Below are positions 1 to 6,956 of a DNA stretch of 21,747 nt, piece after piece (positions within the stretch are counted from its first letter, which is position 1; the number at the start of each line of letters is the position of its first letter). The notes below the pieces were generated by a model. It was not told where the DNA came from. It was given only the letters and a program-made list of their open reading frames with translations, and did no database searches. Position numbers and translations under genes: made by a program. The stretch comes from Bacillota bacterium. Lineage in GTDB: Bacteria; Bacillota; Clostridia; Christensenellales; Borkfalkiaceae. The DNA lies in assembly GCA_021768985.1 (NCBI GenBank), contig JAETTR010000005.1, positions 1 to 21,747 on the forward strand. Reading direction: 5' to 3'.

Positions 1-81
1 GTGCGATCTATGGAAGAGGAAGCGCAGGCGCGCAAATACTGCGACAATATCATCTTCGAAAACTATCTGCCCGAAAAGTAA
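1..81 (+). CDS. C-terminal fragment of an unidentified protein
   Basis: The first reading frame is open from the window edge to a TAA at 79-81 and encodes about 26 residues ending in ENYLPEK. The codons look ordinary for a coding region, and a hairpin with a T-run follows 50 bases downstream, as expected after a gene. The start lies outside the window. The visible tail is charged, with no membrane segment and no motif that I recognise, so I give no function. It is the only plus-strand gene in the window and converges on icd. Confidence 0.6.
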   Translation: MRSMEEEAQARKYCDNIIFENYLPEK

Positions 82-130
82 TCTTTGATTTGAAATCGCT
101 TTTATCTTTTATTCCCGATAAATCTTATAC

Positions 131-162
131 AAAAACTCTTGGAATTTCATCCAAGAGTTTTT
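131..162. terminator. bidirectional intrinsic terminator
   Basis: A perfect 13-base inverted repeat (131-143 and 150-162) encloses a 6-base loop. Because the arms begin and end with five A or T residues, the RNA from either strand has a stem followed by a U-run. It lies between the plus-strand gene ending at 81 and icd, which ends at 195 on the minus strand, so it can stop both converging transcripts. Confidence 0.85.
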
Positions 163-194
163 GCTTGTGTTTGATAGCACAATTAAAAAATTTA

Positions 195-1400
195 TTACAA
201 TCTCTTTGCGATCGCTTGCAGAAATTCTTCGGAATTCAGCTTCTTCGGCGTAATCCCTTCGCGGTGGAAGAGCGGAATCAAATCGCCCGTCATCTCCCCT
301 TCCTCGATCGTGCTTACCGTCGCTTTTTCCAGCTTTTCCGCAAAGGCGGCGAGCGCGGCGTTCCCGTCCAGCTCTCCCCGTTTTTTCAGCGCGCCCGTCC
401 AGGCGAAAATCGTGGCGACGGAATTGGTGGAGGTTTCCTCCCCCTTTAAATACTTGTAGTAGTGCCGCGTAACGGTGCCGTGCGCCGCCTCGTATTCGTA
501 CTTGCCGTCTGGCGAAACGAGCACCGAGCTCATCATGCCGAGCGAGCCGTACGCGGTAGCGACCATATCGCTCATCACGTCGCCGTCGTAATTCTTGCAC
601 GCCCAGAGAATTCCCCCCTCCGAACGCACGATCCGCGCTACGGCGTCGTCGATCAGCGTGTATAAGTAATACAATCCCTGCGCCTCGAACGCTTCCTTGT
701 ATTCCTCGTACACTTCCGCAAAGACCGCTTTAAACCGCCCGTCGTACACCTTGGAAATGGTGTCCTTGGTCGCGAAGATCATGGGGATTTTGTTTTCGAG
801 CGCGAAGCGGAAACACGAATGCGCGAAGGAACGAATGGAACCGTCGCAGTTGTGCATACCCTGCACCACGCCCGCGCCGTCCTTGAAATCGTGCACGAGC
901 GCGCGGCGCACTTCCTTACCCGAAGCGTCCTCGGTCACGAGATAGACCTTCTCCCCCGCTTCGGCAACGCCGTCAACCGCGGAGTACACGTCGCCGTAGG
1001 CGTGACGGGCGAGCACGATCGGACGCTTCCAGCCCGGCACGTAAGAGAGGATGCCGTTGCACAGAATGGGCGCGCGGAACACAGTACCGTCTAAAATGCG
1101 CCGAATGGTGCCGTTGGGGCTCTTCCACATTTTATGAAGGTTGTACTCGCTCATGCGCTGTACGTTGGGCGTGATCGTGGCGCACTTGACTGCAACGCCG
1201 TATTTTTTCGCGGCGAGCGCGCTCTCTTCGGTCACGCGGTCCTCCGTTTCGTCGCGGTGAACGAGCCCCAGATCGTAGTACTCCGTCTTTAACTCGACGT
1301 AGGGCAGAATGAGAATTTCCTTGATCCGCTTCCAAAGCACGCGGGTCATTTCGTCGCCGTCCATCTCCACGAGCGGCACGGTCATTTTTATTTTCGGCAT
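195..1400 (-). CDS. icd: NADP-dependent isocitrate dehydrogenase (homodimeric, eukaryotic-like type)
   Basis: The enzyme oxidatively decarboxylates isocitrate to 2-oxoglutarate with NADP in the cytoplasm, supplying 2-oxoglutarate for glutamate synthesis. The 401-residue length and motif spacing match the eukaryotic-like dimeric class rather than the E. coli Icd class. Visible motifs are SPNGTIR (94-100), R109, ARHAYGD with Arg132, a Lys-containing TKDTI (211-215), DDAVAR (251-256), the metal-binding stretch YDGDVMSD (271-278), AAHGTVTRH (305-313) and TSTNSVATIFAW (323-334). The isocitrate-binding arginines 100, 109 and 132 and the metal aspartates are all present, so it should be active. The ATG is preceded by GAGGAG at a short spacing of about 3 bases. 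It lies 37 bases after ddl but has its own promoter overlapping the end of ddl. Confidence 0.96.
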   Translation of the reverse strand: MPKIKMTVPLVEMDGDEMTRVLWKRIKEILILPYVELKTEYYDLGLVHRDETEDRVTEESALAAKKYGVAVKCATITPNVQRMSEYNLHKMWKSPNGTIRRILDGTVFRAPILCNGILSYVPGWKRPIVLARHAYGDVYSAVDGVAEAGEKVYLVTEDASGKEVRRALVHDFKDGAGVVQGMHNCDGSIRSFAHSCFRFALENKIPMIFATKDTISKVYDGRFKAVFAEVYEEYKEAFEAQGLYYLYTLIDDAVARIVRSEGGILWACKNYDGDVMSDMVATAYGSLGMMSSVLVSPDGKYEYEAAHGTVTRHYYKYLKGEETSTNSVATIFAWTGALKKRGELDGNAALAAFAEKLEKATVSTIEEGEMTGDLIPLFHREGITPKKLNSEEFLQAIAKRL

Positions 1401-1424
1401 AAACTCCTCGATCGTTTTCTTTTT

Positions 1425-1453
1425 ATTATACCGAAAATTATCTTTGTTTGCAA
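1425..1453 (-). promoter_or_regulatory. sigma-A-type promoter of icd
   Basis: On the minus strand there is TTGCAA (1448-1453), a 17-base spacer and a perfect TATAAT (1425-1430), 24 bases before the icd ATG. The -35 box lies inside the last codons of ddl and the spacer covers its stop codon, so icd can be transcribed independently of ddl. Confidence 0.75.
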
Positions 1454-2541
1454 CTTTTTCCGCCCGAAAAAACGCCTTTGCGCAAAATCCCGCTCTCCAC
1501 GACGTCCTTTTCCCCGTACGGCACCGCCTCTTCGATCAGCGCGAGCAGAAAATCGCGCGACTGCGTGAGCGACTCGCCGAAGAGATAGCACGCGAGCGAC
1601 CCCGGCACGGTGTTGAGCTCGTTGAAATACGCCTTGCCCTCCCACACGAGGAAGTCCGCGCGCACCACGCCCCGCACGCCGAAGCTCTCGTAAATGCGCC
1701 GCGTATAGCCGCGAATCTCCTCGGCAAGCGGTTCGGGCAGATCGGCAGGGAGAGCGGACTCCCGCGCGCTTCCGCCTTCGTACTTTTCCGAAAAGGAGAG
1801 AATCTCTTCTTGCGAGAACACCTCTTCGCAGGGAGAAAGCACAACCTTACCGCCGAGCGCGCATGCGGCGCAGTTGATATCCCGCTTGCCCGCGAGATAG
1901 CGTTCCACGAGCGCGCCGCAGTCCAACAGGAAAGCGAGTTCGAGCGCCTCTCGTAGCTCGGTGCGGTTCTTCGCGACGTGAATGCCGATGCTCGAACCGA
2001 GATGCGCGGGCTTTACGATCGCGGGATAGCCGAACGCTTCCGCCTTTTCGATCGCGCGATCCCGATCGGACCAATCCGATTCCGTCAGCGCAACCCCGTC
2101 CGCAACGGGAACCCCAAGTCCGCGCGCCGCGATTTTGCCGAGCGATTTATCCATAAACACGCCCGAAACGACGGCGTCGGGCGAAGCCGAAGGCACGCCG
2201 TGAAAGCGCAAAAGCGCGGACAGCGTGCCGTCCTCCCCCATTCCCCCGTGACAGCAATTGAGCGCGCAGTCGAGCCGCGCGACAATCTTTTTACGCTTCT
2301 TTTTACAGACGAGCGCGCAACCTTCGAGATCGACGGCGGGAAAACGCTTGGGCGAAAAATCGCGGAAGTCCTCTACCGCGCGCATTTCGGGCGAGGAATA
2401 AAAGACGCCGTCCTCCCCCCAATACACCGGAACGACGCGAACTTTCTCGCGCAACAGATTCGCCGCCAGCATACCCGTGATGACCGAAATTTCCCGTTCG
2501 TTGGACCTTCCGCCGAAAAATACAGCAACCGTTTTTTGCAT
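1438..2541 (-). CDS. ddl: D-alanine--D-alanine ligase
   Basis: This ATP-grasp enzyme joins two D-alanines in the cytoplasm to make the dipeptide that MurF adds to the peptidoglycan precursor. Its 367 residues fit the family. Visible motifs are FGGRSNEREIS (9-19) with the N-terminal glutamate at 17, CCHGGMGEDG (96-105), KPAHLGSSIGI (177-187) for ATP, a Lys-Tyr pair at 253-254 matching the omega-loop pair of classical Ddl enzymes, VRADF (293-297) and NELNTVPG (307-314) with metal-binding Glu308 and Asn310. The HGGMGEDG version differs slightly from the common HGxYGEDG. The Tyr254 equivalent suggests a D-Ala-D-Ala rather than a D-Ala-D-Lac product. The ATG has AAAGGAG five bases upstream. It lies beyond the terminator of the murF operon; I could not see a convincing promoter of its own. 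Confidence 0.93.
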   Translation of the reverse strand: MQKTVAVFFGGRSNEREISVITGMLAANLLREKVRVVPVYWGEDGVFYSSPEMRAVEDFRDFSPKRFPAVDLEGCALVCKKKRKKIVARLDCALNCCHGGMGEDGTLSALLRFHGVPSASPDAVVSGVFMDKSLGKIAARGLGVPVADGVALTESDWSDRDRAIEKAEAFGYPAIVKPAHLGSSIGIHVAKNRTELREALELAFLLDCGALVERYLAGKRDINCAACALGGKVVLSPCEEVFSQEEILSFSEKYEGGSARESALPADLPEPLAEEIRGYTRRIYESFGVRGVVRADFLVWEGKAYFNELNTVPGSLACYLFGESLTQSRDFLLALIEEAVPYGEKDVVESGILRKGVFSGGKSCKQR

Positions 2542-2582
2542 AAAATCTCCTTTGATATAAAATAACCCTTCAAAAACGCACG

Positions 2583-2623
2583 AAAAAACCGCCCTCCGAA
2601 ACTCATCTTCGGTAAGGGCGGTT
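2583..2623 (-). terminator. intrinsic terminator after the tsaE-to-nitroreductase operon
   Basis: Arms 2587-2595 and 2615-2623 pair over nine bases and extend by five more (2596-2600 with 2608-2612) past a two-base bulge. On the minus strand the GC-rich stem runs into six T residues. It begins 14 bases after the nitroreductase stop codon and separates that operon from ddl. Confidence 0.85.
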
Positions 2624-2636
2624 CGCCGTATTCGAT

Positions 2637-3158
2637 TTAAAACTTCTCATAACGAACGAGTTCTTCCTGCGGACGGAACTCCGTATGCCCGGGATAGGGC
2701 GCGGCGTCCGGCGCGGGATACCCCGCTATGAGCAACGCAACGGGTTCCAATTCCTTCGGTACGCCGAACTCTTCGCGCACCGCCTGCGGGCGGAAATGCA
2801 TGACCCAACACGTGCCGATTCCGAGCGACGCGGCGGCGAGCATACAGTGGGTTGTTACGATGCTCGCGTCGATCTCTCCGCTCGGCTTTCCGTCGTACGA
2901 GCGTTTCCAGCATTCGTCGTTATGACTGCAAACCAACAAGGCGGCAGGCGCGTCGAACGCACAACGCGTGCACTTTTTCAGCTTTTCAAGCCCCGACTTT
3001 TCCGTAATCACAAGAATGCGGAACGGCTGTTTGTTACAAGCCGTGGGCGCAACCAGACCCGCGTGCAGAATTTGTTCGAGTTTCTCTTGTTCCACGGGGC
3101 GGTCGGAAAATTTCCGCACCGAATACCGTTTCTCCGCAAGTTCCAAAAAAGACGTCAT
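2637..3158 (-). CDS. nitroreductase family FMN-dependent oxidoreductase
   Basis: A small flavoprotein of 173 residues from the nitroreductase superfamily, which binds FMN and uses NAD(P)H to reduce nitro compounds, quinones or other small acceptors; the true substrate is unknown. The N-terminal RYSVRKFSDRPV stretch (residues 11-22) is the typical FMN-phosphate-binding signature. It is followed by APTACNKQPF, matching the family's AP(S/T)ACNxQPW/F motif, and by SLGIGTCWV in the second half. I chose the ATG at 3158 because GAGAGGA lies about six bases upstream; the longer frame would begin at a TTG that overlaps that ribosome-binding site. It starts 11 bases after the MurF-like gene ends, so it is the last gene of that operon. 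Confidence 0.88.
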   Translation of the reverse strand: MTSFLELAEKRYSVRKFSDRPVEQEKLEQILHAGLVAPTACNKQPFRILVITEKSGLEKLKKCTRCAFDAPAALLVCSHNDECWKRSYDGKPSGEIDASIVTTHCMLAAASLGIGTCWVMHFRPQAVREEFGVPKELEPVALLIAGYPAPDAAPYPGHTEFRPQEELVRYEKF

Positions 3159-3169
3159 CGTTCTTCCTC

Positions 3170-4765
3170 TCAATATTTATCGGGCAGGTCGTTCAGAAAC
3201 AGAATGCAATCGCCCGCCGAAAGCTTTTCCGTAAATATTTCCTGCGCCTTTTCGAGCACGGGCACGAGAAACAGCCTGCTCTCCTCTCCGCCCGCGGCAA
3301 GATAGCCGTTCCGCACGGGAAGCACGCGGGTTTCCCCCACCAATATGACGAGATCGAGCCCGGCGAGTGTTCTACCGAGCGCCTCGTTCGTCTCCGTTTC
3401 GATCGCGCCGAGCTCGACGAGCCCCGGCGTTACCACGCACTTTTTTCCGCCGAACGCCCTGAGCGCCTCCACGGCGTTCTTTGCGCCCTCGGGGTTGGAA
3501 TTGTAGGCGTCGTCCAAAATGACGAGTCCGTTCCCCTCCCTTTTTTCGAGCCGATGGGGCACGGGTCGGATCTTGGAAATTCCCGCCGCGATCTCCTCTT
3601 TGCTCATGCCGAGCTGCAACGCGAGCGCCGCCGCCAAAGCGACGTTTTCGGCGACCTGTCTGCCGAACAGGGGCAATTCGACGGGTAGCTTTTCCCCCTT
3701 CAAAAGGAGCGTAAACGCAACGCCCCGCTCCGAAAGCACGATCTCCTCCGCGCCGAAATCCCGCCCCGCGACGAGCGCGTTTTGTTTTCCTTCCGCCATG
3801 TCCGCGACGCTTGCGCCCAGCACGACATGCGCCGCGCGCCTTGCAAGCACGCCCTTTTCCGCGCGCACCGCTTCGAGGGTGCCGAAGGTTTCGAGGTGCT
3901 GACCGCACACGCCCGTCACCACTCCGAACGCGGGGTTGACGAGCTCGCACAGCTCCGCGATATCCCCCGTTCTGCGCGCGCCCATTTCGGCAAGAAATAT
4001 CTCGCAGTCGAGCCCTTTTTCGTTCACCGTGCGGGCGATCCCGAGCGGGGTATTATAGGAAGAAGGCGTTGCGAGCACGCGGAATTTTTCGGAAAGAATG
4101 GTCTCCGCGAACCCTTTTACGCTCGTCTTTCCGAAGCTGCCCGTAATACCGACCTTCACGCAAGCGCTGTTTTCGAGCGCGCGCCGCGCGCGGGTAACGA
4201 ACTTTTTCGCGTGCGGAATTTCGTAAAGCCGCATGACGAGATTGGAAAACGCAAGCACGAAAGGAACCGCGAACGGAAGCGCCGCAAACGGTACGTAACG
4301 GAAGAGAAAATACCATTCGCTCCCGACCGCCTGCGCGACCGCTTCGCACGCGAACGCGAACCCGCAGGACAACGCCGCGACGAACAGCGTGTTGCAAACG
4401 GTCAACCGCGTGAGCCGCGCGGTGAACTTCACGGGCACCTTCAACGCGCGCCGTTCTTCCGAGAGAACGTAGAGCGCATAGATTCCCGCATAGGGCGCGA
4501 GCGCGATCAGATTGGCGATTTTGTATCCCGCGAAACAGAAGCACAAGTTAACAAGCGCGGTGAGCAGCAACAGCGAAAGCGCCAGCAGAGAGAGCCTGCG
4601 CCCCTCCAGATTCCCCTTTTTGAAGCACCACTTCAACAGCGCTTCGGAAGAATAGCCTTCCTGTTGCAAAATGCCGAGTTGGCGGCGTGTGCACAGCGAC
4701 AGAAAGAACGCCGTCAGAATGCCGCCGAATACGATTGCAAGGGTGAGCGATAAGGTTAAATTCAT
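3170..4765 (-). CDS. MurF-like Mur ligase with an N-terminal membrane domain
   Basis: The C-terminal two thirds (about 200-531) is a Mur ligase most like MurF, which adds D-Ala-D-Ala to UDP-MurNAc-tripeptide using ATP. It has the P-loop GITGSFGKTS (206-215), the MurF-like EMGARRTGDIAELCELVNP (260-278), QHLETFG (289-295) and DDAYNSNP (418-425). Residues 1-190 are unlike canonical MurF: instead of the soluble UDP-binding domain there are about five hydrophobic segments (near 4-24, 57-79, 83-101, 121-147 and 153-180), so the ligase should be membrane-tethered. The ATG at 4765 has AGAGGAG eight bases upstream and forms an ATGA overlap with the hydrolase stop. The nearby ddl makes its presumed substrate. 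The ligase class is clear; the exact MurF step is inferred from motifs and context. Confidence 0.85.
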   Translation of the reverse strand: MNLTLSLTLAIVFGGILTAFFLSLCTRRQLGILQQEGYSSEALLKWCFKKGNLEGRRLSLLALSLLLLTALVNLCFCFAGYKIANLIALAPYAGIYALYVLSEERRALKVPVKFTARLTRLTVCNTLFVAALSCGFAFACEAVAQAVGSEWYFLFRYVPFAALPFAVPFVLAFSNLVMRLYEIPHAKKFVTRARRALENSACVKVGITGSFGKTSVKGFAETILSEKFRVLATPSSYNTPLGIARTVNEKGLDCEIFLAEMGARRTGDIAELCELVNPAFGVVTGVCGQHLETFGTLEAVRAEKGVLARRAAHVVLGASVADMAEGKQNALVAGRDFGAEEIVLSERGVAFTLLLKGEKLPVELPLFGRQVAENVALAAALALQLGMSKEEIAAGISKIRPVPHRLEKREGNGLVILDDAYNSNPEGAKNAVEALRAFGGKKCVVTPGLVELGAIETETNEALGRTLAGLDLVILVGETRVLPVRNGYLAAGGEESRLFLVPVLEKAQEIFTEKLSAGDCILFLNDLPDKY

Positions 4766-5460
4766 GTAAAAAACTCCTCTGCCGCCAGATTGAACGCGAG
4801 CGGGTCGTCTAAATGCGCGAAGTGTCCGCAGTTTTGCAGGACGAGAGTGCGCCCGTCCTTGACGCAAGCCGCGTAAATTTCCGCCGAGGAAGGCGGCGTT
4901 TCGCCGTCCTTTTCGCCGTTGATAAAGAGCACGGGTCGGGAAATCTTTTTCGCGTCCTCGCGCAGATCCTCGTTCACGATTTTTTTATAGCTCTCCCGCA
5001 TGAGCGGGGAAAGGCTTCTGTATTCGGGACTGCCGAATTTTTTTTCGGCGTACGCGGGCGCGATCTTTTTTGCGATCCGATACGCGCGCACGCGCATTTT
5101 ATATTTCAGCGTGCGTTCGGGGCGAATCCCCGCGCAACCGCACAGCACGGCGCGGTCGAATATCTCCCCGCGGGAAAGACACTTCACGGCGACCCGTCCG
5201 CCGAAGGAATGGGCAATCACGCGGGGAAAGGCGATCCCGAGCGCGTTCAGCGCCTCTTCTGTCCAATCCGCATAGTCGGATACGGAGTATGCGTACGGGA
5301 TCGGGTCCGCCCCGCCGAACGCGGGAAAGTCGAGCGCCGTTACGCGGTAAAATTTCGAAAAATACGCTATCTGCGGGTAAAAACTTTCTTTGGAGGAAAG
5401 GTAGCCGTGGAGCATGACGAGATCCCGCCCCTCTCCTTTCTGCAAATAAGAAAGCCTCAA
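4762..5460 (-). CDS. alpha/beta hydrolase
   Basis: A 232-residue soluble alpha/beta-fold hydrolase of unknown substrate. The start is a TTG at 5460, chosen because AAGGAG lies five bases upstream and the protein then begins right at the first strand; the frame extends further upstream only as a shadow of rimI. Visible features are the oxyanion-type HGY (18-20), the nucleophile elbow AHSFGG with Ser85, an acid candidate Asp185 in NGEKDGETP, and His213 in CGHFAHLDDP. The triad is therefore complete. A charged lid-like section lies at about 112-172. It overlaps the rimI stop by four bases (TTGA) and the next gene by four (ATGA), so its translation is probably coupled to both. It could be an esterase, lipase-like or peptidase-like enzyme; the sequence does not decide. 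Confidence 0.88.
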   Translation of the reverse strand: MRLSYLQKGEGRDLVMLHGYLSSKESFYPQIAYFSKFYRVTALDFPAFGGADPIPYAYSVSDYADWTEEALNALGIAFPRVIAHSFGGRVAVKCLSRGEIFDRAVLCGCAGIRPERTLKYKMRVRAYRIAKKIAPAYAEKKFGSPEYRSLSPLMRESYKKIVNEDLREDAKKISRPVLFINGEKDGETPPSSAEIYAACVKDGRTLVLQNCGHFAHLDDPLAFNLAAEEFFT

Positions 5461-5894
5461 TCGAACTCCTTTTTCATGACGATCGCGTCCTCGTCGTCGG
5501 GATAGTAGCGGGTGCGGCAATACAGCCCGCGGAAGCCGTGCTTCAAATAGAGCATCTGCGCGGGCGCGTTGGACACGCGCACTTCGAGCAATACCCGCCC
5601 GATTCCCCGCTTTTGCGCCTCCTCCAGAAGATCGGAAAGAATCTTGTTCCCCCTGCCGCAACGGCGGTACATTTCGGAAGTGGCGATCAGCACGAGCTCG
5701 CCCTCGTCCTCGAAATAACTGATTCCGCCGTACGCCGTAATCACGCCGTCCTCCTCGAGCAGAACGCCGAAGAAATTCCCCGACAGAAAGGAATCGGCAA
5801 GCATGCGGCGATTCCACGCGTCTACGGGAAAGCACTCCTTTTCGAGCGCGGCGATCTGATCGAGGTCCTCGATTGTCCAGAATCTTCCGTTCAC
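5457..5894 (-). CDS. rimI: ribosomal protein bS18-alanine N-acetyltransferase (RimI-like GNAT)
   Basis: A GNAT-fold acetyltransferase of 145 residues, the usual RimI size. RimI transfers acetyl from acetyl-CoA to the N-terminal alanine of ribosomal protein S18 in E. coli; related enzymes may have broader targets. The acetyl-CoA loop is RRCGRGNKIL (77-86), close to the family's RxxGxG/A pattern. Glu104 and Tyr116 occupy the positions of the E. coli catalytic pair Glu103/Tyr115, and the end GFRGLYCRTRYYPDDEDAIVM is typical. The start is GTG at 5894, with GGAGGAG five bases upstream and a GTGA overlap with the tsaB stop. Its place directly after tsaE and tsaB is the common bacterial arrangement and supports the name. 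Confidence 0.93.
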   Translation of the reverse strand: MNGRFWTIEDLDQIAALEKECFPVDAWNRRMLADSFLSGNFFGVLLEEDGVITAYGGISYFEDEGELVLIATSEMYRRCGRGNKILSDLLEEAQKRGIGRVLLEVRVSNAPAQMLYLKHGFRGLYCRTRYYPDDEDAIVMKKEFD

Positions 5895-6478
5895 CGTTTC
5901 TCCTCCGCCGAGCTTTTGCGCAAATACAGCGCGGTCAAATCCGCGAGCGCGCCCGCTTCGTTCTTCTTCGCTTCCGCCGCGCGATACAATCCCTCGGCAA
6001 GATCAGCTTGCTCCGCGCGCACGGGCGCGTAGCCCTTTGCGATCAGCGCGCCGACCTCCTCTTCGCCGAGAAAGGCGGGCGGAATCTCTTCGCGGTTCTC
6101 CTCGCCGTAGCCGCAGGCGTAAAAGTTTCCGTGCCCCGCGTCCACGAGGATCAGCCGCTTTCCGCCCCTTTCAGCGTATGCGGCTTCCTCGAAAGAGGTG
6201 ATGGCAAGCGCGGTTTTTTCGCACGCGAAGCACAGCCCCTTGACGGTGGCGATGCCGATGCGGATTCCCGTAAACGAACCGGGTCCCACCACGCAGGCGA
6301 GAAAATCGCATTCGTCTATGCGCAGATGCGCAAGCGAGAGCGCCGCTTCGATTTCGCCCGCCAGGAGCACCGAATATTTTTGCGCGCAGTCGCATTCCGT
6401 GCGCTTGATCACGGTTTGCCCGTTCGCCGCCACGACGGTGAGCCGCGCGCCGCTCGTATCGATTGCAAGAAACTTCAA
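5891..6478 (-). CDS. tsaB: tRNA threonylcarbamoyladenosine biosynthesis protein TsaB
   Basis: TsaB is the inactive paralogue of TsaD that helps build the complex making the t6A modification at position 37 of ANN-decoding tRNAs. The 195-residue protein shows the ASKHA-type start MKFLAIDTSG, the QKYSVLLAGEI helix corresponding to the dimer-forming region, and the hallmark GPGSFTGIRIG (65-75). It is shorter than E. coli TsaB (about 231) at the C-terminal end, as in many Gram-positive versions. The start is TTG at 6478, with GGGAG about eight bases upstream and a TTGA overlap with the tsaE stop. The partner gene tsaD is not in this window. Confidence 0.94.
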   Translation of the reverse strand: MKFLAIDTSGARLTVVAANGQTVIKRTECDCAQKYSVLLAGEIEAALSLAHLRIDECDFLACVVGPGSFTGIRIGIATVKGLCFACEKTALAITSFEEAAYAERGGKRLILVDAGHGNFYACGYGEENREEIPPAFLGEEEVGALIAKGYAPVRAEQADLAEGLYRAAEAKKNEAGALADLTALYLRKSSAEEKR

Positions 6479-6876
6479 AACGATATCTCCCTTTCCTCTT
6501 CGCCGCGCTTTTTCAGAACGATCTTTTTACAGCGTTCGGGAAGCAATCCCGCGATATTTTCGCTCCATTCCACAAGGCAGATTCCGCCCGCTTCGAAGTA
6601 GTCGGCAAAGCCGAGCGCAAGCGCCTGCGCCTCGCTCGTCACGCGGTAGCAATCGAAGTGAAACAGCGTGTCGCCGTATGCGTTGATGTAGGCGTAGGTC
6701 GGGCTGGTGACCTCTTCGGTAATTCCGAGTCCCGCGGCGATCCCCTTCGCGATCGCCGTTTTACCCGCGCCCATCTCGCCCTCCAACAGGACGGTATCGC
6801 CCGCGCGGAGCGTTTTCGCATAATTTTTCGCCCATTCGAACGTATCGTCCGCCGAACGGGATAAATAAACAGCCAT
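6475..6876 (-). CDS. tsaE: tRNA threonylcarbamoyladenosine biosynthesis ATPase TsaE
   Basis: TsaE is the small P-loop ATPase that cycles the TsaB-TsaD complex during t6A synthesis. The 133 residues contain the Walker A motif GEMGAGKT (33-40), SPTYAYINAYG (58-68), HFDCYR (73-78) and LVEWSENI (101-108), all typical. It is the first gene of the operon. The ATG has no Shine-Dalgarno sequence: the -10 box of its promoter ends only eight bases upstream, so the mRNA would be nearly leaderless. No later start would keep the family's N-terminal strand and helix, which supports this one. Confidence 0.95.
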   Translation of the reverse strand: MAVYLSRSADDTFEWAKNYAKTLRAGDTVLLEGEMGAGKTAIAKGIAAGLGITEEVTSPTYAYINAYGDTLFHFDCYRVTSEAQALALGFADYFEAGGICLVEWSENIAGLLPERCKKIVLKKRGEEEREISF

Positions 6877-6904
6877 ACGCGATTATTATACCGCATACGG
6901 CTGT
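6869..6904. repeat. inverted repeat spanning the tsaE -10 box and start codon
   Basis: Arms 6869-6881 and 6892-6904 match at 11 of 13 positions as DNA; the other two become G-U pairs in the minus-strand RNA, giving 13 continuous pairs around a 10-base loop. One arm lies in the promoter spacer and the other covers the tsaE ATG, with TATAAT in the loop. It could be an operator, or a hairpin that hides the tsaE start in transcripts reading through from ribU. It is not followed by a strong U-run, so a terminator is unlikely. Confidence 0.6.
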
Positions 6905-6913
6905 ATTTTGCAA
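6885..6913 (-). promoter_or_regulatory. promoter of the tsaE operon, predicted leaderless
   Basis: TTGCAA (6908-6913), a 17-base spacer and TATAAT (6885-6890) lie directly before tsaE. Counting seven bases from the end of the -10 box puts the transcript start near 6878, two bases before the ATG at 6876. The promoter is inside the inverted repeat 6869-6904. Confidence 0.75.
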
Positions 6914-6956
6914 GAAGAAAAACGGACTACGTACTGATTTCGCAAAACGTTTTTAC

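Noticed and set aside
2542..2582. Possible ddl promoter in the AT-rich gap before ddl
   Set aside because: TATATC and TTATTT are present but no -35 fits at a proper distance; the evidence is too weak to annotate.
3782..4753. Plus-strand frame of 323 codons opposite the MurF-like gene
   Set aside because: Highly charged Arg/Glu-rich translation, antisense to a protein with intact P-loop and ligase motifs.
4766..4867. 34-codon extension before the MurF-like ATG at 4765
   Set aside because: It is an out-of-frame reading of the hydrolase, and the ATG at 4765 has a good ribosome-binding site and ATGA overlap.
5461..5835. Upstream extension of the hydrolase frame to 357 codons
   Set aside because: The extra part is an Arg-rich out-of-frame reading of rimI; the TTG at 5460 with AAGGAG gives a normal hydrolase N-terminus.
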